Shown here piece by piece: positions 24,521-32,268 of a DNA stretch of 64,000 bases (its first letter is position 1; every line of letters starts with the position of its first letter). Position numbers and translations under genes: made by a program. The notes below the pieces were generated by a model. The model saw only the letters and a program-made list of their open reading frames with translations. It did no database searches and was not told where the DNA came from. The DNA comes from Bog-756 sp963738545 (GTDB lineage: Bacteria; Actinomycetota; Acidimicrobiia; Acidimicrobiales; RAAP-2): the NCBI GenBank assembly GCA_963738545.1, contig CAVTXA010000009.1, positions 744,001 to 808,000 of the forward strand, in the 5' to 3' direction.

Positions 24521-26758
24521 TTACCCCTGGCTGGCCAGACCGACCATCGGTGCGGTCAGGGGCAGTCCACCCATCGACCCGTGGTAGCGGGCGGATCCGA
24601 AGGCGAAGAGACCACCGTCCCCACCCTCGAGCCAGTAGCCGGCGCCGTCGGGTGCACTGCTGATGGCGACCACCGGGCGGTTCAGGACCCGGCCACCCAT
24701 CGAGCCGTAGAAGGGGGCGTTGCCGAAGGTGAAGACGCCCCCGTCCGCGGCCACCAGCCAGTAGCCCCCGGTCGCCGGATCCACGGCGAGACCCACGACG
24801 GGCTGGTTCAGTCGCCGGCCTCCCGTCGATCCTTGGAACCGGGCGTCCCCGAAGGTGAAGACCCCGCCGTCGCGGGCCACGAGCAGGTACCCGGCCCCGT
24901 CCGGGGTGGCGGCCAGGCCCACGACGGGCTGGTTCAGGGTCCGCCCGCCCATGGATCCGTAGAACGGGGCGTCCCCGAAGCTGAAGACCCCCCCGTCTCG
25001 GGCCACCAGCCAGTACCCGGCCCCGTCCGGGGTGGCGGCCATGCCCACGACGGGCTGGTTCAGGGGCCGGCCGCCCATGGACCCGTAGAACTGGGCGTCG
25101 CCGAAGGTGAAGACCCCACCGTCGCGGGCCACCAGCCAGTACCCGGCCCCGTCCGGGGTGGCGGCCAGGCCCACCACGGGCTGGTTGAGGGGCCGGCCGC
25201 CCATGGATCCGTAGAACGGGGCGCCCCCGAAGGCGAAGACGCCCCCGTCCGCCCCGGCTTCCCAGTAGCCGGCGGTGGTCGGATCCACCCCGAGGGCTCC
25301 CGCCGGGAGCGTGGGACCGGTGCGCACCGGGCCGGCGTCCAGGGCCTGGAATCCCGTCATCCCGGCCACCGCCGCGACGATGTCCACCAGCACCGGGGAG
25401 AAGAAGCCCATCAGCTGGGGCGCGGTGGCCGTCGTGGTCGTCGGATCCCCCCGCAGGTAGGCCGCCCCGAGGGCACGGCGGTCGATGTTGCCCGCCGGGA
25501 CCGCCTGGGTCCCCCCGGCGATCACGTTGTCGCTGTAGCTGGACGTCGAGTCCGTGGAGTTGGGGGTGTTGAGGGGGACGATGACGTTCCCGTAGTACCG
25601 GACGTTGCCTCCGGGAAGGTTCGAATCGAGCTCCACGCCGCCGTTGATCGCCGGGCTGTTGGAGCGCAGGTTGCCGACGGCGGTGTTGAAGTAGCCGTCC
25701 ACGTTGACCGAGTTGTACACGTGGATCGCCCGTCCACCGTTGCCGGCCAGGACGTTGCCCTCCAAGAGGCCGGTCTTCGTGTAGGGGGCAAGCCCGGGCA
25801 CATAGGGCACCGACAGGCTGTCGACGCTGATGCCGTTCCCGTCGGTCACGAACGGGAAGCTGCCCGCTCCCGAGTTCGAGTTCACCAGGCAGATCACGTC
25901 GTAGATGTCGTTCCCGATGGCTTCGTAGCCGTAGCCACCGAGGGTGGAGCCGGTGGTGTCGACGGCGCCGTAGAACGAGATGCCCGAGGTGTTGTTCGGG
26001 CTGTACTTGCTCGTCTCGTGTATCCGGTTGAACGAGACATTGACCAGATCCCACCCGCCCGCCGGCAGGGGTTGTCCGTTGTAGACGACCGCGGGGGTAT
26101 AGAAGCAGTTCACCCCACCACCGGGGAAGTCGTGGATGTTGTTGTTCCAGACGTACACGTGGTCGGCACCACGGAACACCGCCACCCCGGACGGATTGGT
26201 GTTGGTCGAGGACTGGACTCCCTCCACCTCGAAGCCGTAGAACCCGACGAAGCTGGACTGCTGGATGTCCACGCCGTCGTCGCCCGAGTTGTTGGCCACA
26301 TCGATGATCGGGGTGACGCTGTCACTCATGCTCTCGATGGAGAGCCAGTGGGTCGGATCCCCCCGATAGCCGTAGATGCTCAAGTAGCCGTAGCTGCCCG
26401 GCCCGACCAGGATCCGGTCGCCGGGTCTGGCCACGTCGACGGCGTGCTGGATGGTGGCGTAGGCGGTCGATGGCGAGGTCCCGGTGTTGGTGTCCGACCC
26501 GCCGTTGGCCTCGACGTAGACGGTGCGGGTCCCGGAGATGACGGCCTGTTCGAAGCGGGCTCGCAGTTGATTGCTGGGCGCCGCCGCGGCCTCGGACCCG
26601 GTGACCCCCAGGCTGATCGTGGCCAGGAGCGTCCCCGCGGCCACCACGACGCACACGGCTGCGGTGACCCACCGCCGATGGCGGGCGCTCCCGGTGATCG
26701 GGTCAGTCGTGCTGGCTCGGGACAAGGCTGACGATCCTCCAGGGCTGGACGCAGGCAT
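24521..26758 (-). CDS. Secreted parallel beta-helix protein with six GYW/DGG repeats
   Basis: A 745-residue exported protein. A signal region with a hydrophobic helix (WVTAAVCVVVAAGTLLATIS) is near residues 30-50. A pectate-lyase-like beta-helix domain follows: YVEANGGSDTNTGTSPSTAY, ATIQHAVDVARPGDRI and rungs such as YVWNNNIHDF. Then come six 42-residue repeats of the type GYWLVARDGGVFTFGDA..YGSMGG (24524-25270). Beta-helix proteins often bind or cleave polysaccharide; no catalytic residues are obvious. The repeats are characteristic of Acidimicrobiia surface proteins, may form a propeller-like adhesive module, and have no assigned function that I know of. The ATG at 26758 is preferred because it places the hydrophobic segment at signal-anchor distance. 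Confidence 0.8.
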   Translation of the reverse strand: MPASSPGGSSALSRASTTDPITGSARHRRWVTAAVCVVVAAGTLLATISLGVTGSEAAAAPSNQLRARFEQAVISGTRTVYVEANGGSDTNTGTSPSTAYATIQHAVDVARPGDRILVGPGSYGYLSIYGYRGDPTHWLSIESMSDSVTPIIDVANNSGDDGVDIQQSSFVGFYGFEVEGVQSSTNTNPSGVAVFRGADHVYVWNNNIHDFPGGGVNCFYTPAVVYNGQPLPAGGWDLVNVSFNRIHETSKYSPNNTSGISFYGAVDTTGSTLGGYGYEAIGNDIYDVICLVNSNSGAGSFPFVTDGNGISVDSLSVPYVPGLAPYTKTGLLEGNVLAGNGGRAIHVYNSVNVDGYFNTAVGNLRSNSPAINGGVELDSNLPGGNVRYYGNVIVPLNTPNSTDSTSSYSDNVIAGGTQAVPAGNIDRRALGAAYLRGDPTTTTATAPQLMGFFSPVLVDIVAAVAGMTGFQALDAGPVRTGPTLPAGALGVDPTTAGYWEAGADGGVFAFGGAPFYGSMGGRPLNQPVVGLAATPDGAGYWLVARDGGVFTFGDAQFYGSMGGRPLNQPVVGMAATPDGAGYWLVARDGGVFSFGDAPFYGSMGGRTLNQPVVGLAATPDGAGYLLVARDGGVFTFGDARFQGSTGGRRLNQPVVGLAVDPATGGYWLVAADGGVFTFGNAPFYGSMGGRVLNRPVVAISSAPDGAGYWLEGGDGGLFAFGSARYHGSMGGLPLTAPMVGLASQG
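24524..25270. repeat. Six tandem 126-bp coding repeats
   Basis: Five 42-codon units and a 39-codon final unit, each with GYW, DGGVF.FG and a GSMGG turn. The middle copies are nearly identical in DNA; the outer ones are more diverged, a pattern expected from unequal exchange. Confidence 0.85.
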
Positions 26759-27125
26759 GGGTTGACTATCGCGCGTGGGAGCGGGGAGATCATCGTCGAC
26801 GCGCCGGCGGCACCCGATCCTGCGGGCCGTGGTGAACGGGTCGTTAGGCAACGGCCACAAGACGGTGGTGACCGCCGGGGGCGTGTGAGGCACGCACCCG
26901 ATGTGGCCGAGCCGTTACCCGAAACGTCGGGGTCCCGGCGGCCACCGGGACACGTGCTCCACCACCACGCGGGGTGGTGCGTCGAGCATGGCCCGCGCGA
27001 GTTCCGCATGCAGTGGTGCTGGCACACCCAGTCGATGACCGGACACCACCCTGGTCGGCCCATCAGGCGCCGTGCACAGTCGTAGGAGAGGCTCGGACGG
27101 AGAGCCACTTGGCGGAGGAGGCACG
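26759..27125. other. Intergenic region between two divergent secreted-protein genes
   Basis: 367 bp with no convincing gene. It contains short inverted repeats, for example GTCCCGG/CCGGGAC near 26933-26952 and CACCAC/GTGGTG near 26960-26980, and a strong ribosome site (GGCGGAGGAGG) just before 27126. It must hold two divergent promoters, but I cannot place them firmly. Confidence 0.5.
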
Positions 27126-28215
27126 ATGAAGGCAGTCAAATTGGTCAGCGCAGTGGCGGTGGTGCTGTTCCTTGGCCTGGCGGCGCCCGCTGCAGCGTGG
27201 GCGTCGACTGGTCCCCTGGGGCATATGGCGGGCGACGGCCACAAGGGCGACCACGATCATGGACCCGGCTCGGATCGGGGTGCCGCGGTTGTGTCGATCG
27301 AGTCCAATCCCTTCGGCCAGTCCGGTTCCTTCGCCCCGGTCCTGGTCGTCGGTGGTGCCGGCGCCGGCTACGTGCCCGCCACGTCCGGATCACCGGCGAT
27401 GTACAACTTCCCCGCGGGCTCGTCCCTCTACATGGCGACCATCGACCCTCCGGCCTCCGACCTCGACGGCCATCCCTACGCGGCGGGTTGTACGACCGTT
27501 GCCGACCCGACGGCCGGATTTGCCTGCACCGGATCTCCGGTCGCCGACACGAGCGACTGGCCGGCCCTCACCACCGATGGCCCACCGGTGGCCGGACCGG
27601 GGGTCGACCACCGTCTGCTGGGCGAGGTCTACCGGGCCGACCTCGGCACCGACCAGGTGACCTACGCCGGCCAGCCTCTGTACCTGTTCGACCCGGGACC
27701 CGCGGTCGTTCTTCGGGGCGAACTTCTTCGAGTCGGTGGCGCCCCTGCCCCCGTGGCACACTGCCTGGTATCTCATGGGCTCCGACGGCCGGCCGGCCGT
27801 GGTCCCCGCCACGCTCGAGTTGGAGTCCCCTACCTCCCAGACCACCTACACCTCGCCGGAGATCGCCGTCCAGATGCTCCCCAACGCCGTTCCCGGCGGG
27901 GCCGCAGTCACGGCCTACTCGTTCAGTGCGGACAGCCACCACCAGAGCGAGTGCTACGGGGCGTGCGCCAGGGAGTTCATTCCCGTACTGACCGATGGGG
28001 CGCCCATCGCGACGGTGGGGGTGGATGCCCATGACATCGGTGTTATCGAGCGGTCCGACGGAACCCACCAGGTCACCTACGAGGGTCATCCGCTCTACCT
28101 CTTCAGTCAGGAGGAGCCGGCTGTCGGCCCGGGCGGCCCGGTGACCACCGGTTCGGTGGGCAACGGGAACGGGATCCATGCCTACGACGGGACCTTGGCG
28201 CTCGTGGCTCCCTGA
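27126..28215 (+). CDS. Secreted Lipoprotein_15-type repeat protein, split by an apparent frameshift
   Basis: About 362 residues if repaired. A cleavable signal peptide (LVSAVAVVLFLGLAAPAAAWA) is followed by a His/Asp-rich stretch and repeats of the 'secreted repeat of unknown function' type: QVTYAGQPLYLF and later ECYGACAREFIPVLTDG with QVTYEGHPLYLF. These repeats occur in actinobacterial secreted proteins; the role is unknown. The frame breaks near 27692-27705: removing one C from the CCC at 27699-27701 gives FDPGPRSFFGANFFESVAPL, joining both halves. The GGAGGAGG ribosome site supports the ATG at 27126. Confidence 0.78.
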
Positions 28216-28282
28216 CCCGGCGTCCGGGTCTCCCTGATCGCTTCGGCGGCACGGAGGAGCGATCTGCCGGCCAGCATGTGAT

Positions 28283-28316
28283 GGAACACGGTTCGGCTCA
28301 GGCCGGACCGTGTTCC
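28283..28316 (+). terminator. Strong hairpin terminator after the Lipoprotein_15 gene
   Basis: A perfect 10-bp stem, GGAACACGGT with ACCGTGTTCC, with an inner CGG/CCG extension and TCAG tip. There is no long U-tract, which is common for high-GC actinobacterial hairpins. Confidence 0.7.
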
Positions 28317-28605
28317 GTGTCCGGCCGCCCGACGCCCAGCCCCAGCGCCCAGAAAGGACGGGTCAACATCGTCGTCCGAGGGAGGACCGTACCGGGGACC
28401 GCCACCGGGGCCCGCTGAGCACCCCGCAGACGGGGAGGTCCCTCGGTCCGCGTGGGAGGCCACCCGACCCCCCGGACCCCGGTGACCCAGGAGTAAGCAC
28501 CGGCCGGCGTGGCTGCCGTGCCACACTTGTCCGGCCATAGGAAACGTGGGGGGACGAGGTCCATCCCCCGCCGGCCGCAAGGACCCATTCGAGAGGAGTC
28601 GGCAG
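28317..28605 (+). promoter_or_regulatory. Leader region of the fab operon
   Basis: 289 bp without a gene before fabD. A long-range complementarity, CCGAGGGA at about 28377 with TCCCTCGG at about 28429-28436, could fold the first part. A GAGAGGAG ribosome site lies about 8 nt before the GTG at 28606. I could not match it to a known RNA element. Confidence 0.4.
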
Positions 28606-29862
28606 GTGCTGGCCTTTACCTTCCCAGGACAGGGATCGCAGCGGTCCGGGATGGGGCACGCCTGGGTGGAGCACCCCTCGTGGGAGGTCATCGCCGAGGC
28701 TTCGGACATCGCCGGCCGGGACCTCACCAGCCTCCTGCTCGACGCCCCCATGGAGGAGCTGACCCTCACGGCCAACGCCCAGTTGGCCACGTTCGTCATG
28801 AGTCTGGTGGTCCTGGACGCCGTGGAGCGCCTGGGACTGTTCCCAGCGGCCAGTGCCGGCCACAGCCTGGGCGAATACACGGCGCTGGTGGCCTCGGGCT
28901 CCCTTTCCCTGGCCGACGGCACCCGGCTGGTCGTGGAGCGTGGCCAGGCCATGCAGGTGGCCGCCGACGAGCACCCCGGCACGATGGCCGCACTGATCGG
29001 GATCGCTGACGACGACGCCGAGGCCGCTTGCCAGCGGGCCGAGGCCGAGGTCTGGGTGGCCAACTACAACGCTCCGGGCCAGGTGGTCATCGCCGGCACC
29101 GTGGCGGGGGTGGCGGCGGCCACCGAGCGGGCCAAGGAGCTGGGCGCCCGCAAGGTGCTCCCCATCCCCGTCTCGGGCGCCTTTCACACCCAGCTGATGC
29201 TCCCGGCCCGCGCCCAGCTCCGCCGGACCCTCGACGAGGTGACCTTCCACTCCCCCGAGGTGCCCGTCGTGGCCAACGTCGACGCCCGGGTCCACACCGA
29301 CCCCTCCGAGTGGCCCGGCCTCCTCTCGGCCCAGCTGTGCAGCCCGGTGCGGTGGCGGCAGTCCTTGGAGGCGCTGAGCGGACGGGGGGCCACGGTCTTG
29401 GCCGAGTTGGGCCCCGGGGGTGTCCTCACCGGCATGGTCAGGCGCACGATCCCCGATGTCCGGGGCGTCGCCGTGTCGGTCCCGGCCGACCTGGACAAGC
29501 TCATGGACACCGTGGCCGGCACCGATGAGTGGACCGCCTCGTCCCCGGGCCACCAGGGCGAGCACCTCTATACGTCCGAGCGGGTCATCGTGAGTCCTGC
29601 CCCCGGAGTGTTCGAGCCCGATGTCCAGCTGGCGGCACTGGAGAGCACGGCCCTGGCCGAGGCCACCGCGGCACCGGGCAGTGGGGACGGCATCGAGCCC
29701 GGGTCGTTGCTGGCCGTGGGAGACCGGGTGGGCACCGTGGGCCTCACCGACGTCCGGACCCCGTTCGACGGGATCCTGGTGCGCTGGCTGGCCGTCCGCG
29801 GGGAACGGGTGGTCGAGGGTCAGCCCGTGGCCTGGATCCGGAGCCCGGGGAACAACTCGTGA
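28606..29862 (+). CDS. fabD: Malonyl-CoA:ACP transacylase fused to a lysine-less lipoyl-like domain
   Basis: A 418-residue protein; residues ~1-300 are FabD, which loads malonyl onto ACP for fatty acid synthesis. It shows FTFPGQGSQRSGMG, the nucleophile Ser in SAGHSLGEYTALVASG, the QVVIAGT segment and catalytic His in PVSGAFHTQLM. Typical FabD is ~310 residues and ends near the LAELGPGGVL region. Here a further ~100 residues follow, with IVSPAPGVFEP, a Gly/Ala linker and LLAVGDRVGTVGL..VRTPFDGILVRWLAVRGERVVEGQPVAWI. This looks like a biotinyl/lipoyl hammerhead domain, but the position of the modified Lys holds no lysine. The GTG at 28606 has a good ribosome site. The stop overlaps fabG by GTGA. 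Confidence 0.9.
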   Translation: MLAFTFPGQGSQRSGMGHAWVEHPSWEVIAEASDIAGRDLTSLLLDAPMEELTLTANAQLATFVMSLVVLDAVERLGLFPAASAGHSLGEYTALVASGSLSLADGTRLVVERGQAMQVAADEHPGTMAALIGIADDDAEAACQRAEAEVWVANYNAPGQVVIAGTVAGVAAATERAKELGARKVLPIPVSGAFHTQLMLPARAQLRRTLDEVTFHSPEVPVVANVDARVHTDPSEWPGLLSAQLCSPVRWRQSLEALSGRGATVLAELGPGGVLTGMVRRTIPDVRGVAVSVPADLDKLMDTVAGTDEWTASSPGHQGEHLYTSERVIVSPAPGVFEPDVQLAALESTALAEATAAPGSGDGIEPGSLLAVGDRVGTVGLTDVRTPFDGILVRWLAVRGERVVEGQPVAWIRSPGNNS

Positions 29863-30620
29863 GCGGGCCGGACGCCGGAGCCGGGGGGTCACCCGAGGGG
29901 CGGGTGGTCCTGGTCACGGGAGGCACCCGGGGCATCGGGCTGGCCTGTGCCAACTGGTTCCTGGCCCGGGGCGACCGGGTGGCGGTGACCTCCCGGTCCG
30001 GCGAGATCGAAGGCGAGGTGCTCGCCGCGCCCGGGCGGCTGCTCTCCCTGGCCTGCGACGTCACCGATTCCGCCCAGGTCGATGCGGCCTTCGGGGCCAT
30101 CGAGGAGGCCTGGTCGCCGGTCGAGGTCCTGGTGGCCAACGCCGGGATCACCCGGGACACGCTGGTGCTGAGGATGACCGATGCCGCCTGGTCCGACGTG
30201 ATCGACACCAATCTGTCGGGGGCCTTCCGCGTGGCCAAACGGGCGCTGTCCAAGATGATCCGCCTCCACCGCGGCCGCGTGATCTTCGTCTCCTCGGTGG
30301 GCGCCTACATCGGCTCTCCGGGCCAGGCCAACTACGCCGCATCCAAGGCCGGCCTGGTGGGTATGGCCCGTTCCATGGCCCGTGAGGTGGCCAGCCGCAC
30401 CATCACCGTCAATGTGGTCGCCCCCGGCCTGGTCGAAACGAATATGCTCGCGGCGCTGGGTGAGGAACGCATGCGGGAGTTCTCTTCCCAGGTCCCATTG
30501 GGTAGGGTTGCCCAGCCCGACGAGATCGCCGAGGCTGTCGGATTCCTGGCTTCGGATGGTGCCGCCTACGTGACCGGGGCCGTGCTCCCCGTCGACGGGG
30601 GCCTGGGTATGGGCCTGTGA
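29859..30620 (+). CDS. fabG: 3-Oxoacyl-ACP reductase
   Basis: A 253-residue SDR enzyme that reduces 3-oxoacyl-ACP with NADPH in each elongation cycle. The cofactor motif is VLVTGGTRGIGLA, then NAG in VLVANAGITRDTL, catalytic Ser in VIFVSSVGAYIGSPGQ, and YxxxK in NYAASKAGLVGMA. The C-terminus has YVTGAVLPVDGGLGMG. The GTG overlaps the fabD stop, coupling the two genes. A small hairpin (CGCACC/GGTGCG at 30622-30638) follows and may attenuate before acpP. Confidence 0.93.
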   Translation: MSGPDAGAGGSPEGRVVLVTGGTRGIGLACANWFLARGDRVAVTSRSGEIEGEVLAAPGRLLSLACDVTDSAQVDAAFGAIEEAWSPVEVLVANAGITRDTLVLRMTDAAWSDVIDTNLSGAFRVAKRALSKMIRLHRGRVIFVSSVGAYIGSPGQANYAASKAGLVGMARSMAREVASRTITVNVVAPGLVETNMLAALGEERMREFSSQVPLGRVAQPDEIAEAVGFLASDGAAYVTGAVLPVDGGLGMGL

Positions 30621-30753
30621 GCGCACCGCACGGGTGCGGGGATGGGCCGGTGTCCGGAGCGCACGGCGAGCAGTTCGCAGGACCGGTCGGCCGCAGCGCC
30701 GGCTGACCGGAGCGTCAAGCTATCGATGACAACCATGACAAAGGAGCAGATGA

Positions 30754-30993
30754 GTGAGTAACGACGAGGCATTCGAGAAGTTCACGGAGTGTGCGGTGGA
30801 AGTTCTCCAGGTGCCCGCCGACAAGGTGACCAAAGAGGCCAGGTTCGCCGAGGACCTGGACGCCGACAGTCTCGACCTCGTCGAGCTGGTCATGGCCCTC
30901 GAGGAGACCTTCGACGTCTCGGTGGACGAAACCGAGCTCGAGGGCATCGAGACGATCGGGCAGGCCTTCGACCTGATCGCCGCCAAGCTCTGA
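30754..30993 (+). CDS. acpP: Acyl carrier protein
   Basis: A 79-residue acidic four-helix carrier with the phosphopantetheine Ser in ADSLDLVELVMALEE. It holds growing acyl chains for FabD, FabF and FabG. The GTG at 30754 is 7 nt from the AAGGAG ribosome site. The nearby ATG at 30750 is in another frame and stops after three codons. Its TGA overlaps the fabF ATG. Confidence 0.97.
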   Translation: MSNDEAFEKFTECAVEVLQVPADKVTKEARFAEDLDADSLDLVELVMALEETFDVSVDETELEGIETIGQAFDLIAAKL

Positions 30994-32189
30994 TGCTGCT
31001 GGGTATCGGTCCCGACGGCCCGGTGGCCGGCAGGCGGGTCGCCATCACCGGGATCGGTGTGGCGTCCTGCTGCGGCATGGGTACCGATGCCCTGTGGGCG
31101 GGGTTGAACGGGGCACCGCCCGAGGGTGAGCGGCGGGTCCGTGACTTCGACCCCGAGCAGTGGTTCACCACGAAAGAGGCCCGCCAGATCGACCGGTTCG
31201 CCCAGTTCGCCGTGGCCGTGGCGGACATGGCCCTGGCCGACGCCGGGGAGCTCGACGCCGATCCGGGACGCTCCGGCGTGGTCATGGGCACCGGGGTCGG
31301 CGGCCTGGAGACCCTGGAGACGCAGATCCTGATCTTCGGGGAGAAGGGTGCCCGACGGGTCTCCCCTCGTCTCGTACCCATGATGATGTCCAACGCCGGG
31401 GCGGCCGCCGTCTCCATCCGCCTCGGGTGGCACGGCCCCTCCGAGACCATCACCACGGCCTGTGCCGCCGGGGCCCACAGCATCGGTCACGCCGCCCGTC
31501 TCGTGGCCTCGGGTCGGTGTGATGTGGCCATCGGCGGAGCCGCCGAGGCGGGCATGACCGGGGTGGGAATCGCCGCCTTCTCCAACATGACCGCCCTGTC
31601 GACGTCGGGGAACTCCCGGCCCTTCGACATCAGGCGGGACGGGTTCGTGATCACCGAAGGCGCCGGCGCCCTGGTGCTCGAGGCGTGGGACCGGGCCGTG
31701 GCCCGGGGGGCCCACATCTACGGTGAGCTGGCCGGTTCGGCCAGCACCGCCGACGCCCACCACATCACCGCGCCCATTCCCGGAGGCTCAGGTGCGGCCG
31801 CCTGCATGACCCTGGCCATGGAGGATGCCATGGTCGACCCAGGCGAGATCGGCCACATCAACGCCCACGGCACCTCCACCCCGCTCAACGACCAGGCCGA
31901 GTCGGACGCCATCGCCAAGGTGTTCGGCGCCGCGGCGCCGCCGGTCACCTCGACCAAGGGCATCACCGGACACGGGTTGGGTGCCTGCGGCGCCATCGAG
32001 GCGGTAGCGGTGGTCCTCAGCATGGAGAACGGGCTCATCCCCCCCACCGCCGGGTACGAACAGCCCGACCCGGACATCCACCTCGACATCGTCGCCGGTG
32101 CCGCACGCCCCTGGGATCCGGCGCCGGTGCTGTCCAACTCGTTCGGATTCGGCGGACACAACGGCTGCCTGGTGATCTCGCCGGCCTGA
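30993..32189 (+). CDS. fabF: 3-Oxoacyl-ACP synthase II
   Basis: A 398-residue condensing enzyme that elongates acyl-ACP with malonyl-ACP. A short N-terminal lead precedes VAITGIGVASCCGMG. The catalytic Cys is in ETITTACAAGAHSIG, the His pair in NAHGTSTPLND and KGITGHGLGACGA, and the C-terminal hallmark is LSNSFGFGGHNGCLV. The start overlaps the acpP stop (TGATG). No fabH is nearby, so initiation is encoded elsewhere. Confidence 0.93.
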   Translation: MLLGIGPDGPVAGRRVAITGIGVASCCGMGTDALWAGLNGAPPEGERRVRDFDPEQWFTTKEARQIDRFAQFAVAVADMALADAGELDADPGRSGVVMGTGVGGLETLETQILIFGEKGARRVSPRLVPMMMSNAGAAAVSIRLGWHGPSETITTACAAGAHSIGHAARLVASGRCDVAIGGAAEAGMTGVGIAAFSNMTALSTSGNSRPFDIRRDGFVITEGAGALVLEAWDRAVARGAHIYGELAGSASTADAHHITAPIPGGSGAAACMTLAMEDAMVDPGEIGHINAHGTSTPLNDQAESDAIAKVFGAAAPPVTSTKGITGHGLGACGAIEAVAVVLSMENGLIPPTAGYEQPDPDIHLDIVAGAARPWDPAPVLSNSFGFGGHNGCLVISPA

Positions 32190-32253
32190 TCGGACCCCCC
32201 GGCTGGGCCGAGCGCCCGGTCGATGGGCCGGATCGTCCCGTCGGTCCAGCCCA

Positions 32254-32259
32254 TAGCGT
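32254..32259 (+). promoter_or_regulatory. Leaderless -10 box (TAGCGT) for the UbiB-like gene
   Basis: A TANNNT hexamer 9 nt before the ATG at 32269, with no Shine-Dalgarno. Confidence 0.45.
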
Positions 32260-32268
32260 TGGGATCAC

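Noticed and set aside
24416..26731. A long open frame on the plus strand, antisense to the beta-helix repeat protein
   Set aside because: High-GC shadow of the repeated minus-strand gene; it is Gly/His/Val-rich with no domain features, while the minus frame has signal peptide, beta-helix and repeats.
30750..30761. ATG at 30750 as the acpP start
   Set aside because: It is in a different frame, reads three codons and stops, and lies only 3 nt from the ribosome site; GTG 30754 is correctly spaced.
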